From NCBI GenBank assembly GCA_964537685.1, contig CAZICM010000008.1:62001-126000 (forward strand): a stretch of 64,000 nt of DNA, read 5' to 3'. Position numbers and translations under genes: made by a program. The notes beneath the pieces were generated by a model. It was not told the origin of the DNA. It worked only from the letters and a program-made list of their open reading frames with translations, and made no database searches. Positions 26,691-36,187 of the stretch are shown one piece after another. The stretch's first letter is position 1. Each line of letters starts with the position of its first letter. This DNA is from CAZICM01 sp964537685 (GTDB lineage: Bacteria; Myxococcota_A; Polyangia; Polyangiales; Polyangiaceae).

Positions 26691-28613
26691 TTAGCGGGCG
26701 CCCAAATTCGCCTGTTCCATCCGTTGGATGTCTACCAATACCCACGTTGTGTCTTGATAAATGATGGCATTGGCCGGTATATTTGAAATCGAAAAAACAA
26801 GCTGTGCGCGATTCAGCGGCGCCACGAGTTTTTCGGCGTAGGTGGTGATCGGTTCAAAGAGGGCGACTTTTTTCTTGAAATCGTCGCCGTAGCGATCGCG
26901 CCTCAATAAGAAATGGGTGACTTTGTTCCGCTGGCAATAGTCCGACACAACGCGGCGATCGGTCGCGTACAAGGCTTGATAGGTGTCGTGAAGCATCTCT
27001 TCAAATCGCTTCCAAGGTTCGACCAGCCACACTTGAAAGGTTTCCAATCCGCCCGTGGTGGCCCGGCCCGCCCACCATGGGATGTCGTCAGCATCATAAG
27101 GATGGGCCGCAATTCGAATGTCTTTCGGGAGTGTGCCGACAAATTCATAGAGTTTTTGATCTTTGCGGCCGTCGATGTACAAGCCATTGCGGGGAACGAC
27201 TCCATTGCCTGCAAATGTGCATAAAAAGATAATCAGCCCGGCCGCCGAGAAATTGCGGATCGCCGATCGGTAGCGAAGGGATAGTTTTGGACCGATCAAT
27301 CCGATGGTGGTGACGGCGAGGGCCACGGCGGCCATGGGTGTTCCATAACTGTAATAGCGTTCTGGCGAATAAAATCGAAAGGCATAGTAGCGGGCGAGAA
27401 AATAGAAGACGGCGGTGGCTCCATAAAATGCGAGGGCAATGCGGGCTTGGGGCGCAAAGCGGGCCATGACCAATAAAACAAGGAGTGTGAAGACCAATAG
27501 CGGGCCGGTGGAGTCGAGGTTTTTATAGATGGTTGCGGGGGTTGGCCGAATGACTTGGCCGGCTTTGGCATAAGGCGAAACAAGGGCATTGGCGAATTGG
27601 GGAACGGGTTCGGGAAAGGGTAGCTCGCCCTGGCGGCCTTTTTTGCCAAATGCAGGGTTTTGCAAGGCTTCCGCGAGGGTGTGTACGCGGCCGTAATGCC
27701 TTTGGGAGACCACATAGGGAACAACGAGGACCGCGCAGGCGAAGAGCATAAAGAGATAGCGTTTGATCCGCCTGAACATAAGCGCGCGGCTTCGGCTAAA
27801 TGCATCGAGTACGGAATACAATCCTTCCGCGCCCATTAGAATAGCAACGGTGTTGGGCTGGGTGAGGGCGCCCAATAAAGCGGCCGATAAGCGGGCCCAT
27901 TCATTTTTGGTGATGGCGCCGGCGGTCCAGAGCGCAAAGAGGGGAAATGCAAAACCCCGCCCCATTCCTCCGGCCATCCGGTTTACAAAATATGGGGTAT
28001 GCAAGATAAAAAAGACCATGAGCACGGCGCTGGCCAAGCCGCCCCGCCGGGAGCGGAGCAATATCAATCCAGCTACAAAAGCGATAATTAAACATAAAAG
28101 CTGCATTACCTTTGGGGTTAAAAAGACGCCCCAAATGGGCACGGTGATGCGGGTGAGCAGCCATAGCCCAGGCATTACATAGGCTTTCATGTCCTGGGTG
28201 AGAGGATCGCTGATGAGGGCTTTATCAGGCGTCCAGTTATGAAATATTAAATAGGCCGTGCGTACATCGTCGGGCTGAAGCCTTCCATCATAAAGCCATT
28301 CCAAATGGCCCCGGTACCACACCCGTAGATAGGTAAAAAATATCGTCCATAGCAGGGTAACGCTAATCCATTGAAGGGTTGTTTTAGGAAGCAGCGCCGA
28401 TAGTTTTGGTTCGGTGGGCGCGCGGGGAAGGAAGTCGAGCGCGCGAATGAATGCCCATAGCCGTTTCCACGCGGGTTCTACTATCGCGGGCGGCGTTTCG
28501 GGAGGACTGGGCGCGGCGGCGCTTTCGCTGGGCTCACCGGGTTCACCAGGCTCGCCTGTGTCCGAGGCTTCACCGTTTTCGGCCGCTTGGTCGTCTGTCG
28601 TCGGTTCGCTCAT
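26691..28613 (-). CDS. Large polytopic membrane protein, possibly GT-C-like
   Basis: 640 residues. A Glu/Pro/Gly-rich cytoplasmic head (about 1-75) is followed by ten or more membrane helices. A large loop after helix 1 contains DGRLQPDDVRTAYLIFHNWTPD, and another soluble section at about 500-625 lies outside the membrane. Glycine-rich FVNRMAGGMGRGFAFPLFALW and an AFRFYSPERYYSYGTPM motif are visible. I do not recognise a specific family; the topology and the acidic first loop resemble GT-C glycosyltransferases. The start codon follows the gmd stop with no spacer (TAAATG), so it is translationally linked to GDP-mannose dehydratase and may use GDP-deoxyhexose-derived lipid sugars. The function is inferred from context only. 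Confidence 0.65.
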   Translation of the reverse strand: MSEPTTDDQAAENGEASDTGEPGEPGEPSESAAAPSPPETPPAIVEPAWKRLWAFIRALDFLPRAPTEPKLSALLPKTTLQWISVTLLWTIFFTYLRVWYRGHLEWLYDGRLQPDDVRTAYLIFHNWTPDKALISDPLTQDMKAYVMPGLWLLTRITVPIWGVFLTPKVMQLLCLIIAFVAGLILLRSRRGGLASAVLMVFFILHTPYFVNRMAGGMGRGFAFPLFALWTAGAITKNEWARLSAALLGALTQPNTVAILMGAEGLYSVLDAFSRSRALMFRRIKRYLFMLFACAVLVVPYVVSQRHYGRVHTLAEALQNPAFGKKGRQGELPFPEPVPQFANALVSPYAKAGQVIRPTPATIYKNLDSTGPLLVFTLLVLLVMARFAPQARIALAFYGATAVFYFLARYYAFRFYSPERYYSYGTPMAAVALAVTTIGLIGPKLSLRYRSAIRNFSAAGLIIFLCTFAGNGVVPRNGLYIDGRKDQKLYEFVGTLPKDIRIAAHPYDADDIPWWAGRATTGGLETFQVWLVEPWKRFEEMLHDTYQALYATDRRVVSDYCQRNKVTHFLLRRDRYGDDFKKKVALFEPITTYAEKLVAPLNRAQLVFSISNIPANAIIYQDTTWVLVDIQRMEQANLGAR

Positions 28614-29633
28614 TTAATCAACCCTTAACCCGGCTGGAAATCGGGACTTGGATGCCGCTTCTTGTTCGGCCAGTCTCATATCATGCTCCACCATGAGGCG
28701 TACCATTTGTTCAAAGCTTACTTTGGGTGTCCAGCCCAGTGTTTTTCGAATTTTGGTTGAATCGGCCACCAGAATGCCCATATCGGGAGCCCGTATCAGT
28801 TTTGGATCGGTACGCACGATGGTATCGGGATTGAGGCCGGCTATGGAACAGGCCAATGCTAAAAATTCCCTCACTGTGTGGGTTTGCCCAGTGCCGATTA
28901 TATAATCGCCGGGTTCGTCCTCTTGAAGCATTCGCCACATGGCCTCTACATAGTCGGCCGCATAGCCCCAATCGCGGCGCGCGCCGAGATCGCCTAGCCA
29001 TAATTCGCGCTGAAGGCCGTATTTGATGCGGCCCAGGGCTTTGGTGATTTTACGCGATACAAAGCTGTCTCCTCTCCGCTCGCTTTCATGATCGTAGAGA
29101 ATGCCATTGCAGGTAAACATTGAATAGGCTTCGCGATAATTTTGGGTAATAAAAAAAGCGAATGCTTTTGCGGCTCCATAAGGATTTCGAGGATGAAAGG
29201 GTGTGGTTTCGCGCTGAGGGCTTTCGCCGGCGCGGCCAAAGATTTCGCTGGAAGCGGCTTGAAAGTATTTACAGGGAAGATGCAGGCGGCGCAGCGATTC
29301 CAAGATGCGAAGCGGGCCCAGGGCATTGATTTCCGCCGTGCTTTCAGGCGTTTCAAACGATATCTGAACATGGCTTTGAGCGGCTAAATTATAGATTTCA
29401 GAGGGCAGGACTCTTTTGATCACAGAATGAATGGAGGCCGTATCGTTGAGATCGGCATGGTGTAAAAAGAAGCGGCTGTTGTGAATTTCAGGCGGCAGCG
29501 AGGCGAGTCCCTCGGGGCTTGAGCTGTGGGTGCGCCGGATGACTCCATGGACTTCATAGCCTTTGGAGAGCAGGAGCTCGCTTAGAAAAGAACCATCTTG
29601 GCCGGTGACGCCGGTGATTAAGGCTTTTTTCAT
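28614..29633 (-). CDS. gmd: GDP-mannose 4,6-dehydratase
   Basis: 339 residues, normal for the family. Makes GDP-4-keto-6-deoxymannose, the precursor of GDP-fucose, GDP-rhamnose and GDP-perosamine. Motifs: TGVTGQDGSFLSELLL (NADP-binding), VHGVIRRTHSSS, YNLAAQSHVQISFETPE, the AASSEIFG region, catalytic NPYGAAKAFAF, and CNGILYDHESERRGDSFVSRKI, which is specific for Gmd. It lies between the sulfatase and the large membrane protein on the minus strand. No fucose synthetase or RMD gene is in the window, so the final sugar cannot be named. Confidence 0.95.
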   Translation of the reverse strand: MKKALITGVTGQDGSFLSELLLSKGYEVHGVIRRTHSSSPEGLASLPPEIHNSRFFLHHADLNDTASIHSVIKRVLPSEIYNLAAQSHVQISFETPESTAEINALGPLRILESLRRLHLPCKYFQAASSEIFGRAGESPQRETTPFHPRNPYGAAKAFAFFITQNYREAYSMFTCNGILYDHESERRGDSFVSRKITKALGRIKYGLQRELWLGDLGARRDWGYAADYVEAMWRMLQEDEPGDYIIGTGQTHTVREFLALACSIAGLNPDTIVRTDPKLIRAPDMGILVADSTKIRKTLGWTPKVSFEQMVRLMVEHDMRLAEQEAASKSRFPAGLRVD

Positions 29634-29690
29634 GGGAGGGCCGGGCGGCGGGCGCGGTATAACATGGTCCAGGAAAAAAAACAGCCTTTT

Positions 29691-31763
29691 TTATCGCATA
29701 TAGGGCGGTGCATATCCTCCCTCTCTCAGGGTGTGGATTCCAAAAAAGGTATGGAGCAGCTTGAGCCTGTTGTGGGCATCTGAGCCGCCGCTGTCATAGA
29801 GGTTCCATAGCTCTTGCGGATCTTTGTGGATATCGTAGAGCTCGACGCTTCCCCGGCGTTTGTCGCGGATAAGCTTGAGGCCGTCGGGAAATAGAATCGC
29901 CTGCATTTTCCGGCTGGATTCCATAAAGATGGGCCGGGCGGGCTGGTGTTCTGGATTGGAAAAGAAGGGCAGCAGGCTCTCGCCCATCCAGGCCGAGGGT
30001 ACATTAAATCCAAAGAGATTAAGCACGGTGGGGCCCACATCCATCAGTGAAATAGGGGTATCGATAACGCGGGGCAACAAGCCCGGAGCGACAACAATGA
30101 AGGGCACATGGACCAGTTCTTCATAGAGATTGAGTCCATGGCGGAAGGCATTATGCTCGCCAAAGGCTTCGCCATGATCGGCCGAGATAATGAGCACAGT
30201 CCTGTTGATAAGTTTTAAGCTATGAAGGGTTTTCCATAGACGGCCTATTTGCTCGTCGACGGTGGCCAGTTCGGCGATATAGCGCTCAAAGGCCGTGCCT
30301 GTTTTTCCGCCTCGATCGTAGGGCGCATGGGCATCGAGCAGATGGGCATATAAAAATAGGTTTCCTGTTATTCTCCGGGCTTTTAGGGTATCGGCGGCGG
30401 CGTTGATAACATCGGCGGCATAGGGTGTATCTCCGATATGTTTTTCATCGAAGAATCCGCGTCCGACGCCAAATTCATTCATGAGCACGGCTTCGCCCGC
30501 GAGATGCCGGGTATAGACGCCTGCATTGGCTAAAATCTGCGGAAAACCAATAGAAGGATCTTGATGAGGCCATAGCTTTCCCCGTCCGCCTTTGGGATGT
30601 TCGCCCCAGCGCTGCTGGGAAAAATAGGTTCCTGTAAATATGGATGTGAGCACGACATAGGTTTGAGGGCCTGGTGAGCGGGCTTGGCTAAAATAGACGC
30701 CTTGGTCGCGGAGCATATAGAGGTTGGGGAGTTTTTCGCGGTAGGTATCGCCTTGAAAGAGATCGGCCCGGGCGGAGTCGATGGTGATAAAGAGGACGAG
30801 GGGATGAGAAGGCAGGGTATAGCGCTGTTGGGTATCTGCGGGTGGAGGGGGGCGTTTGGTGCTATCGGCGGAGCGGGGCTGAAAGTATTCGGCGCTTTGG
30901 GCGAGGGTTTTAGGAAAGTAGGGCTGGAGCAGGGTTTGGGCATCGATCGTTGCCGGGTCGACCGGGGTATCCCATCCTAGGAAGGCGGCGCGAATACGGC
31001 ATAGCCAGGGTGTAGCGATTTGGCTTTCCAGGATAAAGAGTTCAGTAACGATGGTATGGCTGGGCCATAGAAGAATAGAGAGGGCGGCCCACGCCAAGGC
31101 GGCTATGGCCAAAGGGCGGCGATAGCGTTGGAAGATATGCAGTTTTGGGGGAAGCCTGGCGCCGGCCAAGGAGGCGATGGCGAGGACGATGGACGAGAGG
31201 GTGAGATAGGCATGGATACCGAGGTAATCCCGGCGCAGATGAACGAAATTGCAGAGTACACCGGTGAAGGCCAAGCCGACGCCAATCCAGCGATAGTAGG
31301 GGCGGGCGAGAAGCCGCGCGCCGATGATTGCGCAGAGGGGCGGAGCGAGGGCGATGGCCAAGGGGAGAACGATACGTACGAGGGAAAGCGGGGCATAGGC
31401 GGATAGGGTAAAACCAAAGCCTCGGAGATCGGGAGCGAGGACGACGGGACTTGGGGCGATACAGAGGGCGAGGACAAGGGCATATTGAATCCAGCGGCGG
31501 CGGGGGCCGATAAGTTGAAGGAGGGCGATAGCGAGAAGGGTGATCCAGGCGAGGACCAAGAGGTGCCCGATATCGTAGAGGAGATGAAGGGCGCGCAATC
31601 GGAGTCCCTGGGGAGGGAGGCCAAGGGGGATAAGCTGGATGGTGTTGTGGATGCCGAGCGCGGCAAAAGCCAGTAGACTCGCGGCCTTGGCATCGAGGAC
31701 GGCGCTGGGCTCTTGGGGTTCTTTTGTATTGGGTTGGAGCGTTTGCTCGCCTTCGCTGTTCAC
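29691..31763 (-). CDS. Membrane-anchored sulfatase/phosphoglycerol-transferase-like protein
   Basis: 690 residues. About six or seven N-terminal helices (to about residue 245) are followed by a sulfatase-fold domain. This has VLFITIDSARADLF (metal-binding Asp), GPQTYVVLTSIFTG (nucleophile region), LLDAHAPYD and IISADHGEAFGEH (metal-binding DH). No Cys-x-Pro-x-Arg formylglycine motif is present; the Thr-containing PQTY segment instead recalls LtaS/OpgE-type phosphotransferases. It is likely a periplasmic enzyme that moves or removes a phospho- or sulfo-group on an envelope glycan. First gene of the minus-strand glycan series, 57 nt upstream of gmd. Confidence 0.85.
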   Translation of the reverse strand: MNSEGEQTLQPNTKEPQEPSAVLDAKAASLLAFAALGIHNTIQLIPLGLPPQGLRLRALHLLYDIGHLLVLAWITLLAIALLQLIGPRRRWIQYALVLALCIAPSPVVLAPDLRGFGFTLSAYAPLSLVRIVLPLAIALAPPLCAIIGARLLARPYYRWIGVGLAFTGVLCNFVHLRRDYLGIHAYLTLSSIVLAIASLAGARLPPKLHIFQRYRRPLAIAALAWAALSILLWPSHTIVTELFILESQIATPWLCRIRAAFLGWDTPVDPATIDAQTLLQPYFPKTLAQSAEYFQPRSADSTKRPPPPADTQQRYTLPSHPLVLFITIDSARADLFQGDTYREKLPNLYMLRDQGVYFSQARSPGPQTYVVLTSIFTGTYFSQQRWGEHPKGGRGKLWPHQDPSIGFPQILANAGVYTRHLAGEAVLMNEFGVGRGFFDEKHIGDTPYAADVINAAADTLKARRITGNLFLYAHLLDAHAPYDRGGKTGTAFERYIAELATVDEQIGRLWKTLHSLKLINRTVLIISADHGEAFGEHNAFRHGLNLYEELVHVPFIVVAPGLLPRVIDTPISLMDVGPTVLNLFGFNVPSAWMGESLLPFFSNPEHQPARPIFMESSRKMQAILFPDGLKLIRDKRRGSVELYDIHKDPQELWNLYDSGGSDAHNRLKLLHTFFGIHTLREGGYAPPYMR

Positions 31764-31915
31764 CGCGGGGCAGCTTAGCCGATTTGGAAATTGAATTGGG
31801 GCAGGAATTGACGGGGGATTGGGGTTTTAGCTTGCGGCCCGCTGGGATGTGAGCACAAGGCGCATTTTTTCTTGCCTGCTCTATTTTCCCCGTGTAAGAG
31901 GGGCGGGAGAAGCCC

Positions 31916-33811
31916 ATGGACATTGAAACCGAATACGCGGCCAAGCTCTTCTTCTCCAATCCCGCGTTTATTCAAGTCTACTTGGAAGCCCTCGCCAATG
32001 CGCTCGATGCCGGAGCCACCGAAGTGAGCATCCTCATCTCTTCGGACGGACGAATGAGGGCTCCCTTGGCCTTGGAGATTACCATCACCGATAATGGACA
32101 GGGGTTCACTGATGAGCGTTTTGATAGCTTTCGCCGTTTAAAGGAGCCGCGCGACAAATACCATAAAGGGCTTGGCCGCCTCGTTTATCTTCATTACTTC
32201 TCGCGTGTTCATGTCGAGAGCGTATTTGGCAGCCAGAAGCGGAGTTTTACATTCTCCCATGCCTTTAAAGGCCATGAATTCCGCCTGGAACAGGCTCCTT
32301 CTGCCGTGAAGACAACCACGCTTCGGTTTAAACAATTTAGCCGCGACAGGCTGCATTCTTATGACGATCTAAAACCCGGCATGCTGAAAGAGAGGCTTCT
32401 GGAGCATTTCCTGCCGAGATTCTATGATATGAAAAAGGCCGGGCAAACCTTTATGATTCGCATCGGGCTGGACCTTGCATCTTCGTCCGCACAGAAAGAT
32501 TTCTTGTCAGATATGCAGACGATTACACCCGAAGATATTCCTCCGCTTGAATGCAAGACCTTTGCCGATCCGTCCATCGATGCCTTCGCCGAAATCTCGA
32601 TGTATTATATGCTAAAGGAAGGCTTCGGCGAGAAACTGAACTTGACAGCCATTTGCATCGATAAGAGAACGATACCTCTTCAGCTTCTACATCCAAAGGC
32701 GATCCCTCCCAATCACTCCGCTGTTTTTCTTTTTGAATGCGAGCTCCTCAACGTTAAATCGGATAGTTCGAGGCAGCGTGTGGTTTTCCCCGAAGGTGTT
32801 TCAGAACAAGCGTTCTATGCTCTGTTGCGCCGCCAAATGTCGGCTGTTTTAAATGAAAGGTTTTTGAGCATTGGCGAAGCCAATAGGAAAACAAAACAGC
32901 AATTCGAGGAACGGTATCCTCATCTAAGCGGCCTGTTTGAAGAAAATACCGTAGGAATAATTGACAAAGACGAGGCGATCGAGATTGCACAGCGCAAGTT
33001 CTTTAAGCAGCAGAAAGAGGTGCTTGAAAGCGAATCCATCGATGATACCACCTTTGAAAAATCTCTTGAAGTTTCTTCGAGAACGCTGACCGAGTATATC
33101 CTTTACCGCGAGATCATCATCAGAACGCTAAGCAATATCAGCAGCGAAAACTGGGAAAGGGATATCCATCAGCTTATCGTTCCCCAGCGGCGGCAATTCC
33201 ATGGGCATACGCTGCTGGACGGGATTTATAACAACAATGCATGGCTCCTCGATGATAAGTTTATGAGCTTCAGGACGATATTGAGCGAAGCCGAGATGCG
33301 AGACGTGATCGATGCCATTACCTTGAGCGACCGGGCTGCGCCTGATGCGGGCAGGCCCGATATCTCCATGATATTTTCAGCCCATCCCTCGGAAGCGGAG
33401 AAAGTCGATGTGGTGATTGTGGAACTGAAGCCGCGGAGAGCCGATGATAAAGAAAATAGTTATGCGCATGTGCAATTGACGAAAAGGGCGCGAAAATTAG
33501 CCGAATATTGTCCCAAGATTCAGCGCGCTTTTTATTTTGCAATCATTGAAATGGATCAGGAATTCGCGACCTTACTCAAAGACCAAGGCTGGCTGCCACT
33601 CTTCTCGAGAGGGCAAGTGTTCTACAAGGAGCATAAACTGGCTTTGGACAACGGCCAGACGGTTTATGCGCCGATTTATGTTCTCTCCTATGGAGCGGTG
33701 ATCGAGGATGCCGCTGCGCGCAACCACACTTTTCTCGAGATTTTAAGAACCGATTTGAAAAAGGCCGCGGCCCAGAAGGCCAATAGCGACGCTGGGGAAA
33801 ATAAGGGGTAA
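31916..33811 (+). CDS. GHKL (Hsp90/MutL-type) ATPase with C-terminal PD-(D/E)XK-like domain
   Basis: 631 residues starting at an ATG at 31916. The N-terminal ATPase has the N-box EALANALDAGAT, the G1 box DNGQGF and a GLGRLVYLHYF lid motif, as in MutL, Hsp90 and MORC proteins. A middle region (about 180-330) resembles a transducer domain. A helical stretch (about 345-420) follows. The C-terminal part has GRPDISMIF, then VDVVIVELKPRRAD, the Asp...Glu-x-Lys spacing of PD-(D/E)XK nucleases. There is no signal peptide. It stands alone between a sulfatase (divergent) and a lipoprotein (convergent), at the left edge of the accessory island. A GHKL-nuclease fusion suggests ATP-gated nucleic-acid cleavage, probably in defence, but I cannot name a described system. 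Confidence 0.7.
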   Translation: MDIETEYAAKLFFSNPAFIQVYLEALANALDAGATEVSILISSDGRMRAPLALEITITDNGQGFTDERFDSFRRLKEPRDKYHKGLGRLVYLHYFSRVHVESVFGSQKRSFTFSHAFKGHEFRLEQAPSAVKTTTLRFKQFSRDRLHSYDDLKPGMLKERLLEHFLPRFYDMKKAGQTFMIRIGLDLASSSAQKDFLSDMQTITPEDIPPLECKTFADPSIDAFAEISMYYMLKEGFGEKLNLTAICIDKRTIPLQLLHPKAIPPNHSAVFLFECELLNVKSDSSRQRVVFPEGVSEQAFYALLRRQMSAVLNERFLSIGEANRKTKQQFEERYPHLSGLFEENTVGIIDKDEAIEIAQRKFFKQQKEVLESESIDDTTFEKSLEVSSRTLTEYILYREIIIRTLSNISSENWERDIHQLIVPQRRQFHGHTLLDGIYNNNAWLLDDKFMSFRTILSEAEMRDVIDAITLSDRAAPDAGRPDISMIFSAHPSEAEKVDVVIVELKPRRADDKENSYAHVQLTKRARKLAEYCPKIQRAFYFAIIEMDQEFATLLKDQGWLPLFSRGQVFYKEHKLALDNGQTVYAPIYVLSYGAVIEDAAARNHTFLEILRTDLKKAAAQKANSDAGENKG

Positions 33812-33972
33812 TCGATATCTATATTGGCAGCCTTGGCAGCACCTGCTTTGGATTCACCTGGCTTTGCAGTTTTCGAAGCTGTGCAACCGAAATCGGCCGC
33901 GTGCCATTTAACGGCCGAGCCGACGATTACGCAATCGGCTGGCCCACGAAGGGTTTCACCAGCCCATCCCCC

Positions 33973-35451
33973 TCACTTCTTCACCTCGCAGCGCAAATGC
34001 TCGCTGACGAGCTCGGTTTTGCCCTCTTTGTCGCGGATGTATACCATCACAAGCTTCCCATCGGGCAACGCAATGAGCCGCGCCTCGGAACCATATACCT
34101 CACCCGAGGTCACCGCAAAACTTCGTCCAACCGGTTGCATGTCAATGCCGAGCGAAACCAATCGCACATGCGCCTTGTCCCTCGGTCCCTCGGCATAGAC
34201 CAGCCATCGTTTGCCTGTCCCATCATGCGTCAGCTCCGGTGCCGAGAAGGACGCTTCGTCTTCATGACTGCCCGAGGGTTCGAGGTTTATGGATGTGTAG
34301 TGCGCGGGGAGTTCGGGCTTTTCCTTGGAAATGGTCAGCGCCTTTAAACTGCGCTCTTTGCCCGTTCCAATCCCCGTGGTCAGGACAAGATTATCCTCGT
34401 CGGTCGTTGCGATATCGGGCATGGTCGGGAAGCCCCCATAGCTCTTGAATTCGCCCGACAGCTTGCGATCCTTGTCGAGCAAGCCCACAAGCAACTGGCT
34501 GCCAAAACGTGTGGCAATGAGCCAGCCTTTATCTTTGATTCGCCTGGAGATCGGGATTTCGTAGGCTGTGGCCTTGGGCGGATCGCCCTTGAGCGGGAGC
34601 TCGCGCAGGACGATCTCGTCGTCGTGCGCACCAAAATCGACGAGAAAGACCATCTTCCATTCGTTGGTGCCATCTTGCTTTTCTATACCGCGAAGGACGG
34701 ACCCCAAGGCCCATACCTCTTTATCGCTGCGGGAAACGAAGGTGCGGCAGTCCCGCAGTTCCACATAGCCACCGAATTTTTTCCATGAAAACAGCTTCTT
34801 TTTATCTTCGCCCGTGGGTTTGGGATCCATATCCAGCCATGAAACGCCTTCGTATTCGAGGAATTTCTCATCGGCATCGGCCGGACCACACCAAACATGA
34901 CGGCGTTTGTCTTTTTTAAACTCATCGCGGTAGTCGATAAATACCCGTGCTTCGCTGCCGCTGATATCGGCGGGCGAAACCCGCATTAAAAAGCGGGTGG
35001 CTTCTTTGGGGTCGGGCCGTTTGGCTTTTTCGCCTTGCTTGACCTTCATTATCTTGGCGCTGCCATCATTTGCGACGACGAGCACCCGGGGATCGGTACC
35101 CAGTGCAAAACCGACAGCGACGCTGTTATTAAAGCCTTTGGTGGTTAAGCCGGTAAGTTTATTGACGCCCGAGCCCCACACCTTTTCGTCGCTGCGTTCG
35201 CAGATAGGCGGGGCTTCATTTGCGGCGGTCTGCGCGGAATTGGATGAGGATGGAGCGGCATTGGGCGGGGTGGCCGTTATAGCGGCGGCGTTTTTCGCGC
35301 TGGAAGACGACGCGGCTGTTTTGGGCGAATTGCTGTCTGCCGCGGCCGATGGGTTTGAGTTGCCTTGTGGAGAACACGCGGCGAGCGCGCAAGCTGCAAG
35401 GGTGAGGAGCGATTTGTTCAAGAAGAGCTTCGATCGGAGAGAGGGGCTCAT
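33973..35451 (-). CDS. Lipoprotein of unknown function
   Basis: 492 residues. The signal peptide ends in a clean lipobox (LAACALAAC, Cys about 26), followed by a long Asn/Ser/Ala tether (about 27-85). The remaining 400 residues read as alternating beta strands with repeated short motifs such as VLVVANDGSAKIMKV, NLVLTTGIGTGKE and DGTGKRWLVYAEG, suggestive of a beta-propeller or similar all-beta fold. I do not recognise the family. It has its own promoter region and no neighbour in the same operon. It is probably an outer-membrane or periplasmic lipoprotein. Confidence 0.72.
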   Translation of the reverse strand: MSPSLRSKLFLNKSLLTLAACALAACSPQGNSNPSAAADSNSPKTAASSSSAKNAAAITATPPNAAPSSSNSAQTAANEAPPICERSDEKVWGSGVNKLTGLTTKGFNNSVAVGFALGTDPRVLVVANDGSAKIMKVKQGEKAKRPDPKEATRFLMRVSPADISGSEARVFIDYRDEFKKDKRRHVWCGPADADEKFLEYEGVSWLDMDPKPTGEDKKKLFSWKKFGGYVELRDCRTFVSRSDKEVWALGSVLRGIEKQDGTNEWKMVFLVDFGAHDDEIVLRELPLKGDPPKATAYEIPISRRIKDKGWLIATRFGSQLLVGLLDKDRKLSGEFKSYGGFPTMPDIATTDEDNLVLTTGIGTGKERSLKALTISKEKPELPAHYTSINLEPSGSHEDEASFSAPELTHDGTGKRWLVYAEGPRDKAHVRLVSLGIDMQPVGRSFAVTSGEVYGSEARLIALPDGKLVMVYIRDKEGKTELVSEHLRCEVKK

Positions 35452-35776
35452 GGGGCGAGCATGCTAGAGCGGCAGATCGAGGAAGTCAACAAAGGAGTGT
35501 CATGGCTTCGCGGGCTTTGCAGCGTTTCCCCTTGGAAAGAAGTTGATCAACGTTCGATTGATTGGCGAACAGCGCATCAGGGGGACTGCATTGGCTAATT
35601 TTTTATGAAAAAACCTGTGAGCACAGAAATGGGAGTGCCTCTACCGGAACCTGGTGGATCGTCTCGTTCATGATGCTTCAAACTTCCATAAAAAACACTT
35701 GCAAAGCCAAAACAGGCGTCTACACTCCGCGCGGATTCAAACACACCGTGCACCGGTGCGGCTGGAAAGGTAAAGC
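35452..35776. other. Divergent intergenic region upstream of lipoprotein and HEPN pair
   Basis: 325 bases between two divergent starts. A possible promoter for the rightward pair is TTGCAA (35699-35704) and TACACT (35721-35726), 16 nt apart; this is a weak match. The word TTGCAAAGCCA at 35699-35709 also equals 11 nt of the reverse complement of the 43-bp repeat core, which may be chance. No coding frame looks convincing. Confidence 0.4.
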
Positions 35777-36187
35777 ATGCAAATGCGTCTGATCGATATT
35801 CTTAAACAGCGCGACAACGAGAAGGAGCTCGACCGTGATGAGTTCAAGAAGATCGTATCATCGCTGATGGACGACATTCATCAGTGGGTGCAGGAACTTC
35901 CGTTCTCGCTGATGGATTGGAATATACTCGCAACGTATCTTGACGAACGTATCAACTTACCGGCGATGACAATCCACTATAAAGACGATCAAGTGACCGT
36001 CCAGCCGCAGTCGTTTCTAGCGGGGAGACGACCCCAAGTGGAGGTTAGCTCGGGCGCGCGCGCGGCGCTCTTGGAATATGTCGGCGGATCCGGATGGATG
36101 TATTCGTGGGAAGGGGTTCGCGGCCCACTCGCGCCACTGACCAAGGAAAGCTTCTGCGACGTAATCCTGGCGGAGCTTCTGCGATGA
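35777..36187 (+). CDS. Small protein paired with HEPN protein (possible antitoxin)
   Basis: 136 residues, starting MQMRLIDILKQRDN, soluble and mixed alpha/beta, with helical EKELDRDEFKKIVSSLMDDIHQWVQE. No DNA-binding or nucleotidyltransferase motif (GSxxxG...D) is visible, so it is not the common MNT antitoxin. Its stop overlaps the next start by 4 nt (ATGA), so the two proteins should be made together. By analogy with HEPN-containing toxin-antitoxin pairs, where the antitoxin is often encoded first, it may neutralise the HEPN protein. I do not recognise the family and the antitoxin role is a guess from context. Confidence 0.6.
   Translation: MQMRLIDILKQRDNEKELDRDEFKKIVSSLMDDIHQWVQELPFSLMDWNILATYLDERINLPAMTIHYKDDQVTVQPQSFLAGRRPQVEVSSGARAALLEYVGGSGWMYSWEGVRGPLAPLTKESFCDVILAELLR

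Noticed and set aside
35699..35709. TTGCAAAGCCA as a solitary copy of the repeat core
   Set aside because: Only 11 nt match, too short to exclude chance; noted only in the intergenic entry.
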